Assembly: GCA_948474755.1 (NCBI GenBank)
Contig: CAOLHI010001315.1
Coordinates: 248,001-312,000, forward strand
Reading direction: 5' to 3'
DNA: 64,000 bases
Source: Ctenosaura bakeri
Taxonomy: Eukaryota; Chordata; Lepidosauria; Squamata; Iguanidae
The notes under the pieces were generated by a model. It was not told the DNA's origin and searched no databases. It worked only from the letters and a program-made list of their open reading frames with translations. Shown in pieces: positions 32,425 to 44,187 of the stretch (position 1 is its first letter; each line of letters begins with the position of its first letter). The position numbers were made by a program, and so were the translations under genes.

Positions 32425-33328
32425 AGTGAACAAGCTGGAATGGATCCAGAGGAGGGCGACCAAAATGGTGGAGGGTCTGGAAGCCATGAAACCCTCTAAG
32501 GAGCGATTTAGGGAGCTGGGGATGTTTAGTCTGCAGAAGAGAAGGTTAAGAGGGGACATGAGAGCCATGTTTAAATGTTTGGAGGGACGCCATGTCGAGG
32601 AGAGAGCAGGCTTGTTTTCCACTGCTCCGGAGACTAGGTCCCTTTTTGCATGGCATTTGCCATGTGAAAGGGCCTCTGGAGCATCACACAATTGCAAGGA
32701 GCTGTCCACATGATGTCCTCACAATTGTGCGACACTGCTGGGGCAGGCAGGCGCCGATTGCGCACCATTTCATTTTCAGCTTCGAGCTGAAAATGGTGTG
32801 CAATTGCGCATCGTTCCAGGGCCCTGCACGCACTTAACGTGCGTGTGGAGCCTCCAGAGCCGCGGCGCTCATGCTTCCTGCCCCAGCACAGACTGGGAAA
32901 ATCCCAGGCTGCTCTGTGGAAGGAAGAGGAGGAGCCCTCATGCTGCCTGCTTGCTAGTAGGTAGCAGCTGCGGAGGCAAAGCAGTGGGGACACGAGAGCC
33001 TCTCTCAAGAGACTGCTTGCATGATCCCCACACTCCACTGCTGAGAAAAGGTAAGTTGTGGAAAGGGCCTAGGACAAGGAGCAATGGATTCAAGCTGCAG
33101 GAAAGGAGATCCTACCTGAACCTCAGGAAGAACTTCCTGATGGTCAGAGCTATCTGGCAGTGGAATATGCTGTTGCCTCAATGGAGTGCGGCTGAGTCTC
33201 CTTCTTTAGAGGCTTTTAAGCAGAGGCTGGATGGCCATCTGTCAGGAGTGCTTTGATGTGGCTTCATATATGGCAGAAGGGGGTTGGACTGGATGGCCCC
33301 AGGGTATCTTCCAACTCTATGATTCTAG
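32425..33328 (+). mobile_element. CR1 LINE 3' fragment split by a MITE
   Basis: Reads [20 protein letters not shown] up to GAGACTA at 32636 and resumes with TAGGACAAGGAGCAATGG at 33070 to a normal ATTCTA tail. Joining across the insert restores the usual CR1 DNA order. Confidence 0.9.
32637..33068. mobile_element. Long GC-rich MITE copy 4, nested in CR1
   Basis: 432 bp, termini GGTCCCTTTTTGCAT / GTTGTGGAAAGGGC, target duplication CTA. It has an inner inverted pair CATTTTCAGCTTC / GAGCTGAAAATG and a consensus splice donor AAAAG|GTAAGT near its right end. Confidence 0.85.
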
Positions 33329-33334
33329 TATATG

Positions 33335-34165
33335 CAAGGTTAAACAAAGGTTAAGAGTCCTTTTGCACTTTGTGTCTGTTTAAAAGAGCCCAGGTGCCAA
33401 AGACCATTTGTTTCAGAGAATGGTCTACTTGAAGCTTGCGTCTTCAACCAGGAGCTCTGAGAAGCAAATCCTGCTTCCCACTTCTGTAGGCCTCCATCTG
33501 AAATCATGGCTTCAGCCTAGTGCTTGCTTCTTTACCAGCTGAAACCCACTCTTCCAGGAACTCTCCCCCTAGAAGACTCAAGACGTTTGTCCAAAGAATC
33601 TTGTCACCTTTTCCTCTTCCTCTAAGCCTTGACTTGGCTTAGAAGACCTTGATTAGCTGGTCTTCCTCTTTGTTGCACTGTTCCATCCAGGACAGCAATG
33701 GTCCCCATTATCTCCCCCCAAGGAAATGAAAGAGGGACAACTTCTGTAATCCCATAAAAACTATCTTTTGGGAAAAGTTTTGCCTGGATGTTGCTGCTCC
33801 CTCCCCACTCATCTGCAGTCCGCTTTCTCTAGGATGTGTGTGTGGACTGGGGAAAGTATTATTTTGCCTCTGCTCTTTTAATCTCGTTCTCTCTCTCATT
33901 CTTATGCAAGAAAATTCATAAATATCCCCCCACCAAAAAAAAAATAGAAAATCATGTATCTCAAATGTTGGGAAGCCCTGATGAGGAATAAGCCAGACTG
34001 ACTAGGACTCATGCTGCAACATTCTTAGATAGAATCACCATTGTTGAATTAATTCACCTATTTTGTTGTCTCCCTCTTTTCCTGCTACCTGTACATCACT
34101 GTGTAAGAGTTATTTTATGTGCAAAGGGAGGTACTTTGGCTAAAAGAGTTGATAGTGATGTGTAG
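33335..34165. other. Unassigned intergenic DNA
   Basis: No exon or repeat recognised. Confidence 0.5.
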
Positions 34166-34171
34166 CTTCTC

Positions 34172-34490
34172 TACCTAGAATCCTTAAGCTGAGGATGACA
34201 CGAAGAGCAATCCAGTCCAATTTCCTTCTGCCATGCAAGAAGATACAAGCAAAGCCCTCCCTTTGACAGATGGCCATCCAGATTCTCTTTAAAAACCTCC
34301 AAAGAAGGAGACTCCACCGCACTCCCAGGCAGCAGCCTATTCCACGGTCAAACTGCTCTTATTGTCAGGTAGTTCTTCCTAATATTTAGGTGGAATCTCT
34401 TTCTCTTTAGTTTAAAGCCATTGCTCCATTGTGTCCTAGTCTCTGGAGCAGCAGAAAGCAAGCTTGCCTCATCTTCCATATGGAGACCAC
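34172..34490 (-). mobile_element. CR1 LINE 3' fragment
   Basis: Plus strand shows CAATCCAGTCCAATTTCCTT and TTAAAAACCTCCAAAGAAGG, the complement of the CR1 3' end. Confidence 0.82.
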
Positions 34491-34514
34491 GCCCTCTAGG
34501 CCTCCTACCACTTT

Positions 34515-34705
34515 ACCATATCACAGGGTCTTCTTGGCAAGAATTATTCAGGGGCCTTTACCTTTGCCTTCCCCTGAGGCCAAGAGTAGGACTTGCCCAA
34601 AGTCTCCAAGTGGATTTCCATAGCCAAGCAGAGATTGAACCATAGCCCCCAAGTCATTGTCCAGCACTCAAATCACTACATCCCCATGCTACCACCTTGT
34701 AGTGG
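34515..34705 (-). mobile_element. tRNA-derived SINE, ACTTGAAGGCACA-tail family (tail lost)
   Basis: Carries ATATCACAGGGTCTTCTTGG, GACTTGCCCAAAGTCTCC and AATCACTACATCCCCATGCT, the body and head of this SINE in complement. Confidence 0.65.
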
Positions 34706-34749
34706 AGCCACCTTGTGTTCTAATGCAGTTCCTCACACAACTGCACCAA

Positions 34750-35110
34750 GTTGAAGGGGAGCGCTTCCAGTTGTTGTTGACTGCTGCCAAGTCAACTTCA
34801 GCTCATGGCAACCCGATGAATAAATATCATCACCCACTCTGCTCAGGGCATCCAAGGACGTGTCATCCTTGACTGAAGCAATCCATCTGTAATGTGGTCT
34901 TCCTCTTTTCCTAGTGCCTTCTCTCTTGCCAAGCATTGTTGTCTTTTCAGTGAGTCTCCTTTTCTCATGGTGTGGCCAAAGCATCAGAGCCTCAGTTTAG
35001 TCATCTTGGCTTCTCAGAAAAGTTTGGGCTTGATTTGCTTTAGGATCCTATTGATTTGCCTTTTTAGCAGCCTAGGGTATCCACAGAACTCTTCCAGTAC
35101 TTGACCTTAT
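34750..35110 (-). mobile_element. RTE/BovB-like LINE 3' end
   Basis: Minus-strand translation TMLGKREGTRKRGRPHYRWI and SVKDDTSLDAL is the C-terminal endpiece of an RTE/BovB-type ORF. It is followed by GGGTTGCCATGAGCTGAAGT, a BovB-like 3' tail. Confidence 0.65.
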
Positions 35111-35865
35111 TTCACTCTGGGTTTTAATCCAAGTGTTCAATTCGGAGAGGGGTCAATAAAATCCAGTGTGGATTGTCCTCTCCCACAGGGTGGATTTACC
35201 AGTCACCCCTGAATCTATCTCCTCCACCTTTCATCCAAGCTGCTGTATATCTGGGGGAAAACAAGTAACCAGGGAGGTCCAGAAGCTCCAAACATAAGCT
35301 CTGTGAAAACCCAAACGTTGCCACAGCTTTTTCCCTGTTTCTGCTTCCTCTCAGCAGCTCACTGTCCCTGATGCCTGGCTGAAGTTCTGCTTTGGATGAT
35401 TTGTGTTCTTATCTGATGGGGCTTTGTGGTTTTAGAGTTAACTGGAGTGTAAGAACACTCAGGGGAGCATGAACTATGCTCTTGTGGCAGGTAATACAAG
35501 CTCCCAGTGTCCTCTTGTAAATGCCAAGCAGACACAGTAAGGCATGTCAAAAACAATTCCGGTGTGATAAGGATCCATCTCAGGTTCCCACTTCATCTCT
35601 CTTATTCTCAGGAAATTTAAAACAACAATGACACAACTGTGTAAAGACCAACCCATACGTGCAGGCGCATTCCTCTTCCCCCAAGTGGAAATTAAAAAAT
35701 AGCTCTCTTCCTCGGATCTGGAAAGCTAAGCAGGTTCAGATTTAGATGCCATGGCAGCTAGTGGCAATGAATCCACCCCAGGTTGCAGTGTAAACTTTAA
35801 AGGAGCTATCCCAAGTGGTAAATCTATTTAGGGTTCAACAACTTGTAGAGCTAATTTAAAGTTCA
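35111..35865. other. Mostly unassigned intergenic DNA
   Basis: A short 5S-like word (GGAAAGCTAAGCAGG) occurs at 35721-35735, otherwise nothing recognised. Confidence 0.4.
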
Positions 35866-35871
35866 GATTAA

Positions 35872-36074
35872 GGCTATTTCCACCCTACTTTGTGATAGTG
35901 CTATTATTCCACTTTCAGCATCCTTGGGGGAATTCTGAGGTTTGTCTTCACTGAGGCCAAAGAGCTCTCTGGCTGAGAAGTCTAAGAGCCCCTCCCTAAA
36001 CAGCAGACCCCAGAATTCCACAGGATGTTGCAAGTGAAATAATAGCACTAGATCAGTGTGGGGTAGAAATGATC
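35872..36074. mobile_element. Palindromic MITE copy 15
   Basis: Termini GGCTATTTCCACCC / GGGTAGAAATGATC, target duplication TAA. Confidence 0.87.
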
Positions 36075-36722
36075 TAAAGCTCAGTGTGGATTCACCAAGC
36101 CCTTGACATGGGAGGCACCAGCCATTTCTCTTTAGATTCACGACATGTGCCCACCTTGACAATATTACTGCTTATGTTAATGCTGATATATTGCTAAAAC
36201 AAATAGAAGGCATAAAATCAGTCAGAAGGAGGAGGAGTGGAGATCTCTGGTATTGCACTACCTGAAAGCTTCTGAGCATCTGGGACCTGATCCCCAACCA
36301 GCTGCCATTGAGGGAAGCTGTGATCCCCACCCACACAGGCCATGAAGGTGGTTCTAGAGGAGAATTCATAAACTCCTAGAAGAGTGGGAACAGACCCCAG
36401 GGGCCATCTGGTCCAACTCCCTTCTGCCACGCAGGAGGACACAGCCAAAGCACTCACCCTCATAGCGAAAGGGTTCCATGGCCTTAACCCTTTTGGGTTC
36501 CCTCCTCTGGACATCTTCCAGCTTGTCATTAACCATCTGGAATTGCAGTGCCCAGAACTGGACACAGGATTCCAGGTGAGGTCTGACCAAAGTAGAAAAG
36601 GGTAGTACTATCACTCTCCTCAATCTAGACACTATACTCCTTTTGCTGCACCCTAGAATTGCATTGGTTTTCTTAGCTGCCCCATCACACTGCTGACTCA
36701 TGTTCAGCTTATGGTCTACTAC

Positions 36723-37048
36723 GGCCATTTCTGCCCTATCCTGTTATAGTGCTATTACTCCCCTTTCAACTTCCTGTGTAATTCTGAGGTTCTAGTTTCT
36801 TGAGGCCAAAGAGCTCTCTGGTTGAGGATTCCAAATGCCCCTCTCTAAACTGCAAACCCCAGCATTCCATAGGATGTTGAAACTGACTGGATGGCCACCT
36901 GTTGGGAATGCTTTGATGGGAGTTCCTGCATAGCAGGGAGTTGGACTCGATGGCCCCTGGGGTCTCTTCCAACTCTAGGATTCTATGATTCTATTCTATA
37001 AGTCTAAGTAGAATAATAGCACTATAACAGTGTAGGGCAAAAATAGCC
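36723..37048. mobile_element. Palindromic MITE copy 16 with a CR1 tail inside
   Basis: Termini GGCCATTTCTGCCC / GGGCAAAAATAGCC, target duplication TAC. Its right arm is split by a plus-strand CR1 3' end at about 36885-37000. Confidence 0.87.
36885..37000 (+). mobile_element. CR1 3' end nested within MITE copy 16
   Basis: GACTGGATGGCCACCTGTTG to AGGATTCTATGATTCTATTC: a 5'-truncated CR1 of about 115 bp with its tail, lying between GGATGTTGAAA and GTAGAATAATAGC of the MITE arm. Confidence 0.85.
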
Positions 37049-37389
37049 TACAACTAAATCTCTTTCACATGTACTGTGGTCAAGCCAGGTGTTACCCATC
37101 TTATCTCTATCCATTTTTTTTCTGACCAGGTGTAGTACCTTGCATTTCTCCTTGTTCGTTTTGTTAGTTTTGGTCCAGCTCTCTAATCCTTTAAAGTCAT
37201 TTTGAATTCTGACCTGTCCTCTGTGGCATTAGCTCCTCTCCCTAATTTGATATCATCTGCAAATTTGGTAAGCATGCCCTCCATTCCATTATCCACGTCA
37301 CTTATAAAGGTGTTGAATAGGACTAGGCACAAGACGGAACCCTCTTGTCCTTGTAATTTTAGTTTCTGCTCTGTTTTCAAAACGGTGAA

Positions 37390-38390
37390 CTAAGACAGAT
37401 CAACATTCCCAGACGGGCAAATACAGTTACTCATTGGCCATTTCCTGTGTGGTTTAGGGAGGAATTTTGGAAACTCCCAAAAAACATACGCATGCACAAA
37501 CACACACACCAGCCGATGGGGATTTGCATGTGATTCTCCATCTGTTACTTCCAAAACAGCTGAATGTTCAGAGATGGCAGGTGTGCTAGCGATCCCATAT
37601 GCTGTATGTGCTTAGCTGATACCTTTCAAGGGTTTTCTCTGAAATGGCCTTCGAACCAGAAAATGTCTCCTGAAAGCTCTCATGGCATCATAAGCAAAAC
37701 TCACTTGTTGCTTTCGTTGAGGAAAGAAGCTCTTGAAAATGGCAACTACTTTCTCAGAGGGGCAAGAAGATATGAGGGATTTAAAAAGACTGAGAAGGTC
37801 TTTGTCTTTGGGAAAAGAAAAAAAAAAGCATTAGCTGAGAAAGAGAAACCAGCCTTAAAGCCTCTTTGAGTGGCTTCCCTGTTTTTTCAGGGTCCAAAGT
37901 GATGAGCAGAGATGGGCAAAAATGCAGCCACAGCATTCATACGACCCTCAGGTGTTCTTGTGGCCCTTGACACACACCCAGCTTCCCTGGATTTCTTCCC
38001 CCACCCCCCAAAAGGGTGAATTGCCTTACCTACAAAATATCCAGGGCCTTGAATATGCTGCAGACCCAAGAACTGGACAAAAATGTCCACCCTGTTCCAT
38101 AAGGGAACTTTTGCAAGTGTAAGGCACTATCAAGATCCTACCCAATGTGTTTAAACACTAGGCAACCTACTGAAAATTGTTTTGGATCAGTGTTTAGAAA
38201 TGAGTCCTTGCCCCAACCTGCAGAGAAGTATATAGTACAGTTGTTTTTGTCTCTTCCTCTGATAAATAAATTTTATTTCAATTATTGTTTCATATTCCTT
38301 ACTATATATTTGCTACTTTCCTTACTCCTGCATTATGCCACGGTGTGGTCCCAGTCCTCTCTGCCCTGCTGCTGAGATGAAGTGGGGCAA
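37390..38390. other. Unassigned intergenic DNA
   Basis: No splice-bounded coding segment or repeat was recognised. Confidence 0.45.
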
Positions 38391-38392
38391 GT

Positions 38393-39055
38393 CTTAGTAG
38401 ACCACAAGCTGAACATGAGTCAGCAGTGTGATGCCACAGCCAAGAAAGCCAATGTGATTCTTGATTGCACCAATAGGAGTATAGTGTCTAGATCAAGGGA
38501 GGCAACGGTACTGCTCTATTCTGCATTGGTTAGACCTCATTTGGAATACTGTGTCCAGTTCTGGGCACCTCAATTCAAGAAGGATATCGACAAGCTGGAG
38601 CGTGTCCAGAGAAGGGTGATCAAAATGGTGAAGTGTCTGGAAGCCATGAAGCTCTGTGAGGAGTGGCTTAGGGAGCTGGATATGTTTAGTCTGCAGAAGA
38701 GAAGGTTAAGAGGGACATGAGCCATGTTTAAATATTTAAAGGGATGTCATGTTGAGGAGGGAGTGGACTTGTTTTCCTCTGCTCCAGGGACTAGGACAAG
38801 GAGCAATGGATTCAAGCTGCAGGAAAGGAGATTCCACTTGAACCTCAGGAAGAACTTCTTGATGGTCAGAGCTGTCCAGTAGTAGAATATGCTGCCTCGG
38901 AGTGTGGTAGAGTCTCCTTCTTTGGAGGTTTTTAAGCAGAGGCTGGATGACCATCTGTCAGGAGTGCTTTGATGTATGTTCCTACATAGCAGAAGGGGTC
39001 AGACTGGACAGCCCCTGGGGTCTCTTCCAACTCTATTATAGGATTCTGTGATTCT
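38393..39055 (+). mobile_element. CR1 LINE 3' fragment
   Basis: A nearly continuous reading frame: [20 protein letters not shown], then [20 protein letters not shown] and on to the tail. One of the longest copies here. Confidence 0.9.
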
Positions 39056-39159
39056 AAGTGAGTTGAGGCAGCAAAGGATGAGGAAGGTACTTGGCAGGAA
39101 CAAGCATTGCCACTGGTACTGGAGATCATGCCATGGAACAGGGGAGGAAGTTGGCCACT

Positions 39160-40000
39160 CAAGAGATGTGTGATGTGGGAGCTAAAGAAGCCAATGTGAT
39201 TCTGTTGTTATTACTCTTCTTGTGGGCCTTCAAATGGTTTCTGCCTTACTGCAACCCTAAGGTTAGCCTATCACAGGGTTTTCAGGGGCTGTGTGTGGCC
39301 CACCCAAGGTCACCCAATGGGTTTCCTCGGCTGAAAGGGGAATTGACCCTGGTCTCCAGGTTCATAGTCCAATCCTCAAGTCACTACACCATGCTGGCTC
39401 TCTTGATGGTTCTAGGCTGCATCAATAGGAAATATGGTGTCTAGGTCAAGGGAAATGATGATACCACTCTATTCTGCTTTAGTCAGACTCCACCTGGAAT
39501 CCTGTGTCCAGTTCTGGGCACCACAGTTCAGGAAGGATGTTGACAAGCTGCAACGTGTCCAGAGGAGAGTGACCAAAATGGTAGAAGGCCTGGAAACCAT
39601 CAAGCCCTATGTGGAGCAGCTTAGGCTGCTGAGTCTCTTTAGCCTGGAGAAGAGAAGGTTAAGAGGGGGGCCTGACAGCCCTGTTCAAATATTTGAAAGG
39701 ATGTCCTATGGAAGATGGGGCAGTCTTGTTTTATGCTGCTCCAGAGACTAGGACACAGAGCAATACCTTCAAACTACAGGAAAAAAAGTCTTCCTAAACA
39801 TTAGGAAGAACTTGCTGATGGTAAGAGCAGTGGAATACATTGCTGCCTAGGAGTGTGGAGTTTCCTTCTTTGGAGGTTTTTAAACAGGCTAGATGCCTAT
39901 CTGTCAAAGTGGAGGCTTTGATTATGCCTTCATACATGGCAGAATGGGGTTGGTTTGGATGGCCCTTGGAGTCTCTTCCAGCTCGTTGATTGCAGATATG
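39160..40000 (+). mobile_element. CR1 LINE 3' fragment split by a SINE
   Basis: GATGTGGGAGCTAAAGAAGC resumes after the SINE with the INRKYGV and [19 protein letters not shown] part and reaches the 3' end near 40000. Confidence 0.85.
39203..39408 (-). mobile_element. tRNA-derived SINE, nested in CR1
   Basis: Minus-strand copy of the ACTTGAAGGCACA-tail family: CCTATCACAGGGTTTTCAGG, CCCAAGGTCACCCAATGGGT, CACTACACCATGCTGGCTCT. Confidence 0.8.
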
Positions 40001-40129
40001 ATTTTATAATTATATCATCCCTTTGAGGACTGTGTAAAAAAATCTTCCTTGTGATGCTTTTTAAATTTATCCTATTTGTAAATGTCCAGATGCAGCAGTG
40101 AGCAACAAATGTCATATGCAGTTACTTAC

Positions 40130-40193
40130 TGTTGATAGGTGGTACACAAGTCATGCTGATGATATTCTCCATATATTCCTTGACTGCTTCCAT
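40130..40193 (-). CDS. Locus C, orphan exon candidate
   Basis: 64 nt between acceptor ATTTGTGCAG and donor GTAAGT, open in phase 0 (MEAVKEYMENIISMTCVPPI). The helix followed by Cys-x-Pro resembles the exon 5/6 junction of the family (LPG-MMCPAAND in gene A), but phase and boundaries do not match exon 5 or 6 exactly. It could belong to locus C, or to an unrelated gene, or be chance. Confidence 0.3.
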
Positions 40194-40458
40194 CTGCACA
40201 AATATCAAGTTACCGAGCCTTGGTGACAAGACGATGCATGACGCACACATACAACCATTGTGTTATATTTATTCTTTTCAACGCCAATATTTGACAAACT
40301 GCTCTTGTTACTTGGGAAAGATAGATGTCTTACCGCAAGGTCTACCTCATCCCACTATTAGCTGAGTCAGGAGGAGAAGATATGTGCTCTGTCAGTGGAT
40401 CTCAAATTTTGACCCTCCAGGTGTTTAGGGCTTCAGCTCCCAGAAGTGTTTTTGAAAT

Positions 40459-40637
40459 GGCCATTTCCGCACTACACTGTTATAGTGCTATTATTCCACT
40501 TCCAATAGCCTATGGAATGCTGGAGTTTGCAGTTTAGCCAGAGAGCTATTTGGCCTCAATAAACGTCAAACCCCAGAATTCCGCAGGATGTTGAAAGTGG
40601 AATAATAGCACTATAACAGTGTAGTCTGGAAATGGCT
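40459..40637. mobile_element. Palindromic MITE copy 17
   Basis: Termini GGCCATTTCCGCAC / GTCTGGAAATGGCT; no clear target duplication. Confidence 0.87.
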
Positions 40638-40639
40638 TT

Positions 40640-41140
40640 CCTCCAGATGCTTGGGACTTAAGATTCACTTTGCTGAGGAATTCCCAGAATTTTAAACCAC
40701 TGGGCACACTGGCTGGGACTTCTGGAAGCCATTTTCCCAGTGCAGATACTGCCAGAAAAAGTCTAGCAAATCAAGGGCAGGGAAGAAAAAGGGGTCTAAG
40801 TGGGCATAAAAAGACTTCATAGCAAGGAGCTTCTCTGTCAGAGGCTTTATGACATGAACTATTCTTGTATTATTAACATAATTTGAATATAAATGCAATA
40901 TACCTCACCCTAGGAGATTGTGACCAAAGGGCTCGTGTAGCTGTTGCACAGCTACATAAACTCATTTCATTAAGGGGATTTACATAAGGGTCAACCATAC
41001 CGCAATTGATTCAACTGTTTTTGATGAGACTAGGAAGTGGATTAAGGCCCAAAGAGGTTCCAGAAATAGTTTACACAAATTGATTATCTTTTAAGAGAGA
41101 CCAGGTCATATATCATGTATGCTAAATTAGAATTATCAAC
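40640..41140. other. Unassigned intergenic DNA
   Basis: No gene or repeat recognised. Confidence 0.45.
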
Positions 41141-41146
41141 AATGTG

Positions 41147-42142
41147 AATCATAGAATCACAGAGTTAGAAGAGACCCCAGGGGCCATCCAGTCCAACCCC
41201 TTGCTATGCCGGGACACACATCAAAGCATTCCTAACAGATGGCCATCCAGCCTCTGTTTAAAGAACTCCAAAGAGGGAGACTCTATCACACTCCGAGGCA
41301 GCATTTTCCACTGCCGGACAGCTTTGACCATCAGGAAGTTCTTCCTGAGGTTCAGGTGGAATCTCCTTTCCTGCAGCTTGAATCCATTGTTCTTTATCCT
41401 AGTCTCTGGAGCAGCAGACAACAAGCCCGCTCCCTCCTTGATATGACATCCCTTCAAATATTTAAACATGGCTATCACGTCCCTCTTAACCTGCTCTACT
41501 GCAGACTAAACATACCCAGCTCCCTAAGGTGTTCTTCATAGGGTTTCATGGCTTCCAGACCCCTCTCCATTTTGGTCGCCCTCCTCTGGACACGCTCCAG
41601 CTTGTCAATATCCTTCTTAAAATGAGGTGACCAGAACTAGACACAGTATTCCAAATGAGTTCTAACCAAAGTAGAATAGAGTGCTACCATTACCTCCCTC
41701 GATCTAGGCACCATACTCCTATTGATGCAACCAAGAATCGTGTTGACTTTCTTGGCTGCCGCATCACACTGCTGACTCATGTTCAGCTCGTGATCTACCA
41801 AGACCCCTAGATCGCTTTCACATGTGCTGCTATCCAGCCACACGTCCCCCATCCTATATTTGTGCATTCCATTTTTTCTGCCTAAGTGCAGGACCTTACA
41901 TTTCTCTCTGTTGAAATTAATTTTGTTAGCTTTGGCCCAACTCTCCAATCTATCCAGGTCATTTTGAAATTTGATCCTATCCTCTGGGGTATTAGCAACC
42001 CCTCCCAATTTGGTGTCATCTGCAAATTTGTTCAGCATGCTCTCCACTCCTTCATCGAAGTCATTGATGAAGATTTTGAATAGCCTTGAGCCCAGGACAG
42101 AACGCTGTGGCACCCCGCTAGTCACTTCTCTCCAGTGAAGTG
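41147..42142 (-). mobile_element. CR1 LINE 3' kilobase (reverse transcriptase end)
   Basis: Minus strand encodes LFKIFINDFDEGVESMLNKF then [16 protein letters not shown], with the F-A-D-D catalytic box, through [12 protein letters not shown] and [20 protein letters not shown] to the 3' end. Several frameshifts and stops break it. Confidence 0.92.
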
Positions 42143-42293
42143 AGTTTAATCTTGTGCATTCATGTGCCTACCACACTACATATTTGATAGCAAGGGCAAT
42201 TTACCTGCAAATAGGCATAGAATCTGAAACCCTACAATGGGCTGAAGTGGGAGTTGTCACTGTAACTCCACTGCAGAGGCAGAGGCCATTTCC

Positions 42294-42678
42294 GCAGGAC
42301 AGTGTCATCCCAGCATGGGGACATGAGAGGACCGGGATCGCAATGATGCTTCCACATGACATCATTGCAGTTCTTCCCTTTTCATGTCACCAGCCAGCAT
42401 GATCACAGGGTATATCGTTAATGGGAAATGTCTGTTAATGACCCCCAATTGTGCGAGCCTTCCACCACAGCCAGCCAAGGAGAAGGGCCAGAAGCACAAT
42501 CTACATGCTTTCCACCCACTGCAGCATGGGAAAAAGGCCAGTTGCAGTGAGCAAAGAAGAGGCATGTCCCTTGCGCTCCTTCCCACAGGCAGCCAGTCAT
42601 GTGCAGAGAGGAGCACTGGGGGCACATCCCCATCCACAATAGGATGACATGCAAGAGCATTATCCTGCAGAAAGGGCC
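42294..42678. mobile_element. Long MITE copy 5
   Basis: 385 bp, termini GGCCATTTCCGCAGGAC / CTGCAGAAAGGGCC, target duplication AGA. Interior related to 58756-59169 (GGGTATATCGTTAATGGGAA, CACTGCAGCATGGGAAAAAG). Confidence 0.87.
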
Positions 42679-42679
42679 A

Positions 42680-43570
42680 GAGTGCGCAAGGTTAATGAGT
42701 ACAAAGTTAACCTTGCACAGTGCAAGGCAGTGCACGGTTAACCTGCCAGAGCTTTGGGGTGGGACACTGCAGGTAGTGAACTCTGCTACCAGAAACTCAT
42801 GACTCCTCTGAGTATTGGGGAGGGATTTCAAGTGAGTTTTGGAAGGGAGGGGAAAGAAATGACAAACCATCAAAATTACCTCTCTAGTTGTAACAAGGAA
42901 CAGAAGAAGAAACATTACTCAATATATTCTCTTCATGTAGGAAGTGGCTGAGGTTGGGTGGGTTTCATTCTGTTTAGTAATAGGATCCCACAGCATTCAG
43001 AGCTATACAATGACTGGAAGTCCAGGCAGACTATGGATGCTCTCTTTTCCAGTCTGTGGTTCCATCTGGGCATCCTCTGTCCTCCCTTGGCCACCTAATG
43101 GCCTCAGAGAACACACTCTGGATCTTAGCAGCTGCCTTCCATGGGGTGGGGGAACGTTGCATGAAAGCGTATTGAGTACCTCCTTCCACAACACCCCATA
43201 AACAACATGTATCAGAACAGCCAACAGAGCTCTGGCCATCATCTCCACATCTGCACATGGAACTGCATCCTCGTCACAGCTCCTGCCTTGCAATCCCATT
43301 GTTTCTGAGCTGCTTTTGAACTTCTGTGGCAGTAACGACAATGAAAACATCATGGACAGCTCTGGATGCAATGGAGCTGATTGTAATCTCAGGAACCAGG
43401 AGTACTTTGTTTGTGTCATGGAAACCTGGAACTTGTCAATGCATTTGGAAAGTTTAGAACAGGTTGTGTGGTGGAGAGAAGGAACATATTGTGTGCAACC
43501 TGCAAAAACTCTAAGGAAACACCTAGATATCACAGATCTCCAGTTCTGGAAAAGCCAAAAGCTAAAGGCT
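42680..43570. other. Unexplained open-reading region
   Basis: Overlapping long open frames occur on both strands (minus 43003-43533, plus 42944-43201 and 43316-43573). A minus-frame segment reads VLLVPEITISSIASRAVHDV then FIVVTATEV, superficially like BPIF exon 3. No acceptor/donor pair fits the family phases. It may be a decayed BPIF exon or an old transposon. Confidence 0.3.
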
Positions 43571-43687
43571 TAGACCCTTCCTTCTGAAATCTCCACCTGA
43601 TTGACCCTCACCAGTTCAACTGTAGTGCAAGTCCAGATAAGCAAAAAAGGCAAGATATCACTTCAGATTCTTTTTTGCAGGTAATAA

Positions 43688-43739
43688 ATTCTGAGATCAG
43701 ATGAAATCGGGCATGTTCAGGGTGTTATGGTCATAGGCT
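43688..43739 (-). repeat. 5S-rRNA-like fragment
   Basis: Complement reads GCCTATGACCATAACACCCT, then GAACATGCCCGATTTCATCT, matching the start of 5S rRNA. Confidence 0.7.
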
Positions 43740-44187
43740 GCCCCCTCTCCCACTGCAACATGGGAGGTCAATTCATGCTTGAAAAAAAAAAGAGTGCCAG
43801 CCTATCAGCTGAGAGCTCACACTGGTGTTGCACAGCATAAATCCATATGTAGAGTTTTATGTTGATGATGACATTTATCCCTTGTTTCACATGGCAAACC
43901 AAACTGTGCTTTGCATGTTCAAGAGGGCTTCATGCACAACTCCAATTCTGCCACCTTGAAGCACAGGCCGACACTCCACATTGAGCAAAAATGTGGAACT
44001 ACTTCCATAGAGGAACTTACACATGCCTAACACACCACCAGGATTCCATTCAGTGAGTTCCTGCATAGCTCCCCTTCATTCAAATGGGTTCTGGACAGAA
44101 GAACATTCCAGTGGGTCATGCCCTGAAGATATTTGAACTATATCCTTTTTATTCTCATGTTTTGTATGGGGTTTTTTTTTACATTGA

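Larger units (their letters stand above)
36372..37385 (-). mobile_element. CR1 LINE fragment interrupted by a MITE
   Basis: 36372-36722 encodes (minus) CDGAAKKTNAILGCSKRSIV and continues at 37049 with the next upstream part (FADDIKLGRGANATEDRSEF), so the MITE at 36723 entered an existing CR1. The FADD motif of reverse transcriptase is visible. Confidence 0.87.

Noticed and set aside
41637..42125. A 162-codon minus-strand frame as a host gene
   Set aside because: It is the reverse-transcriptase end of a CR1 LINE with the FADD box.
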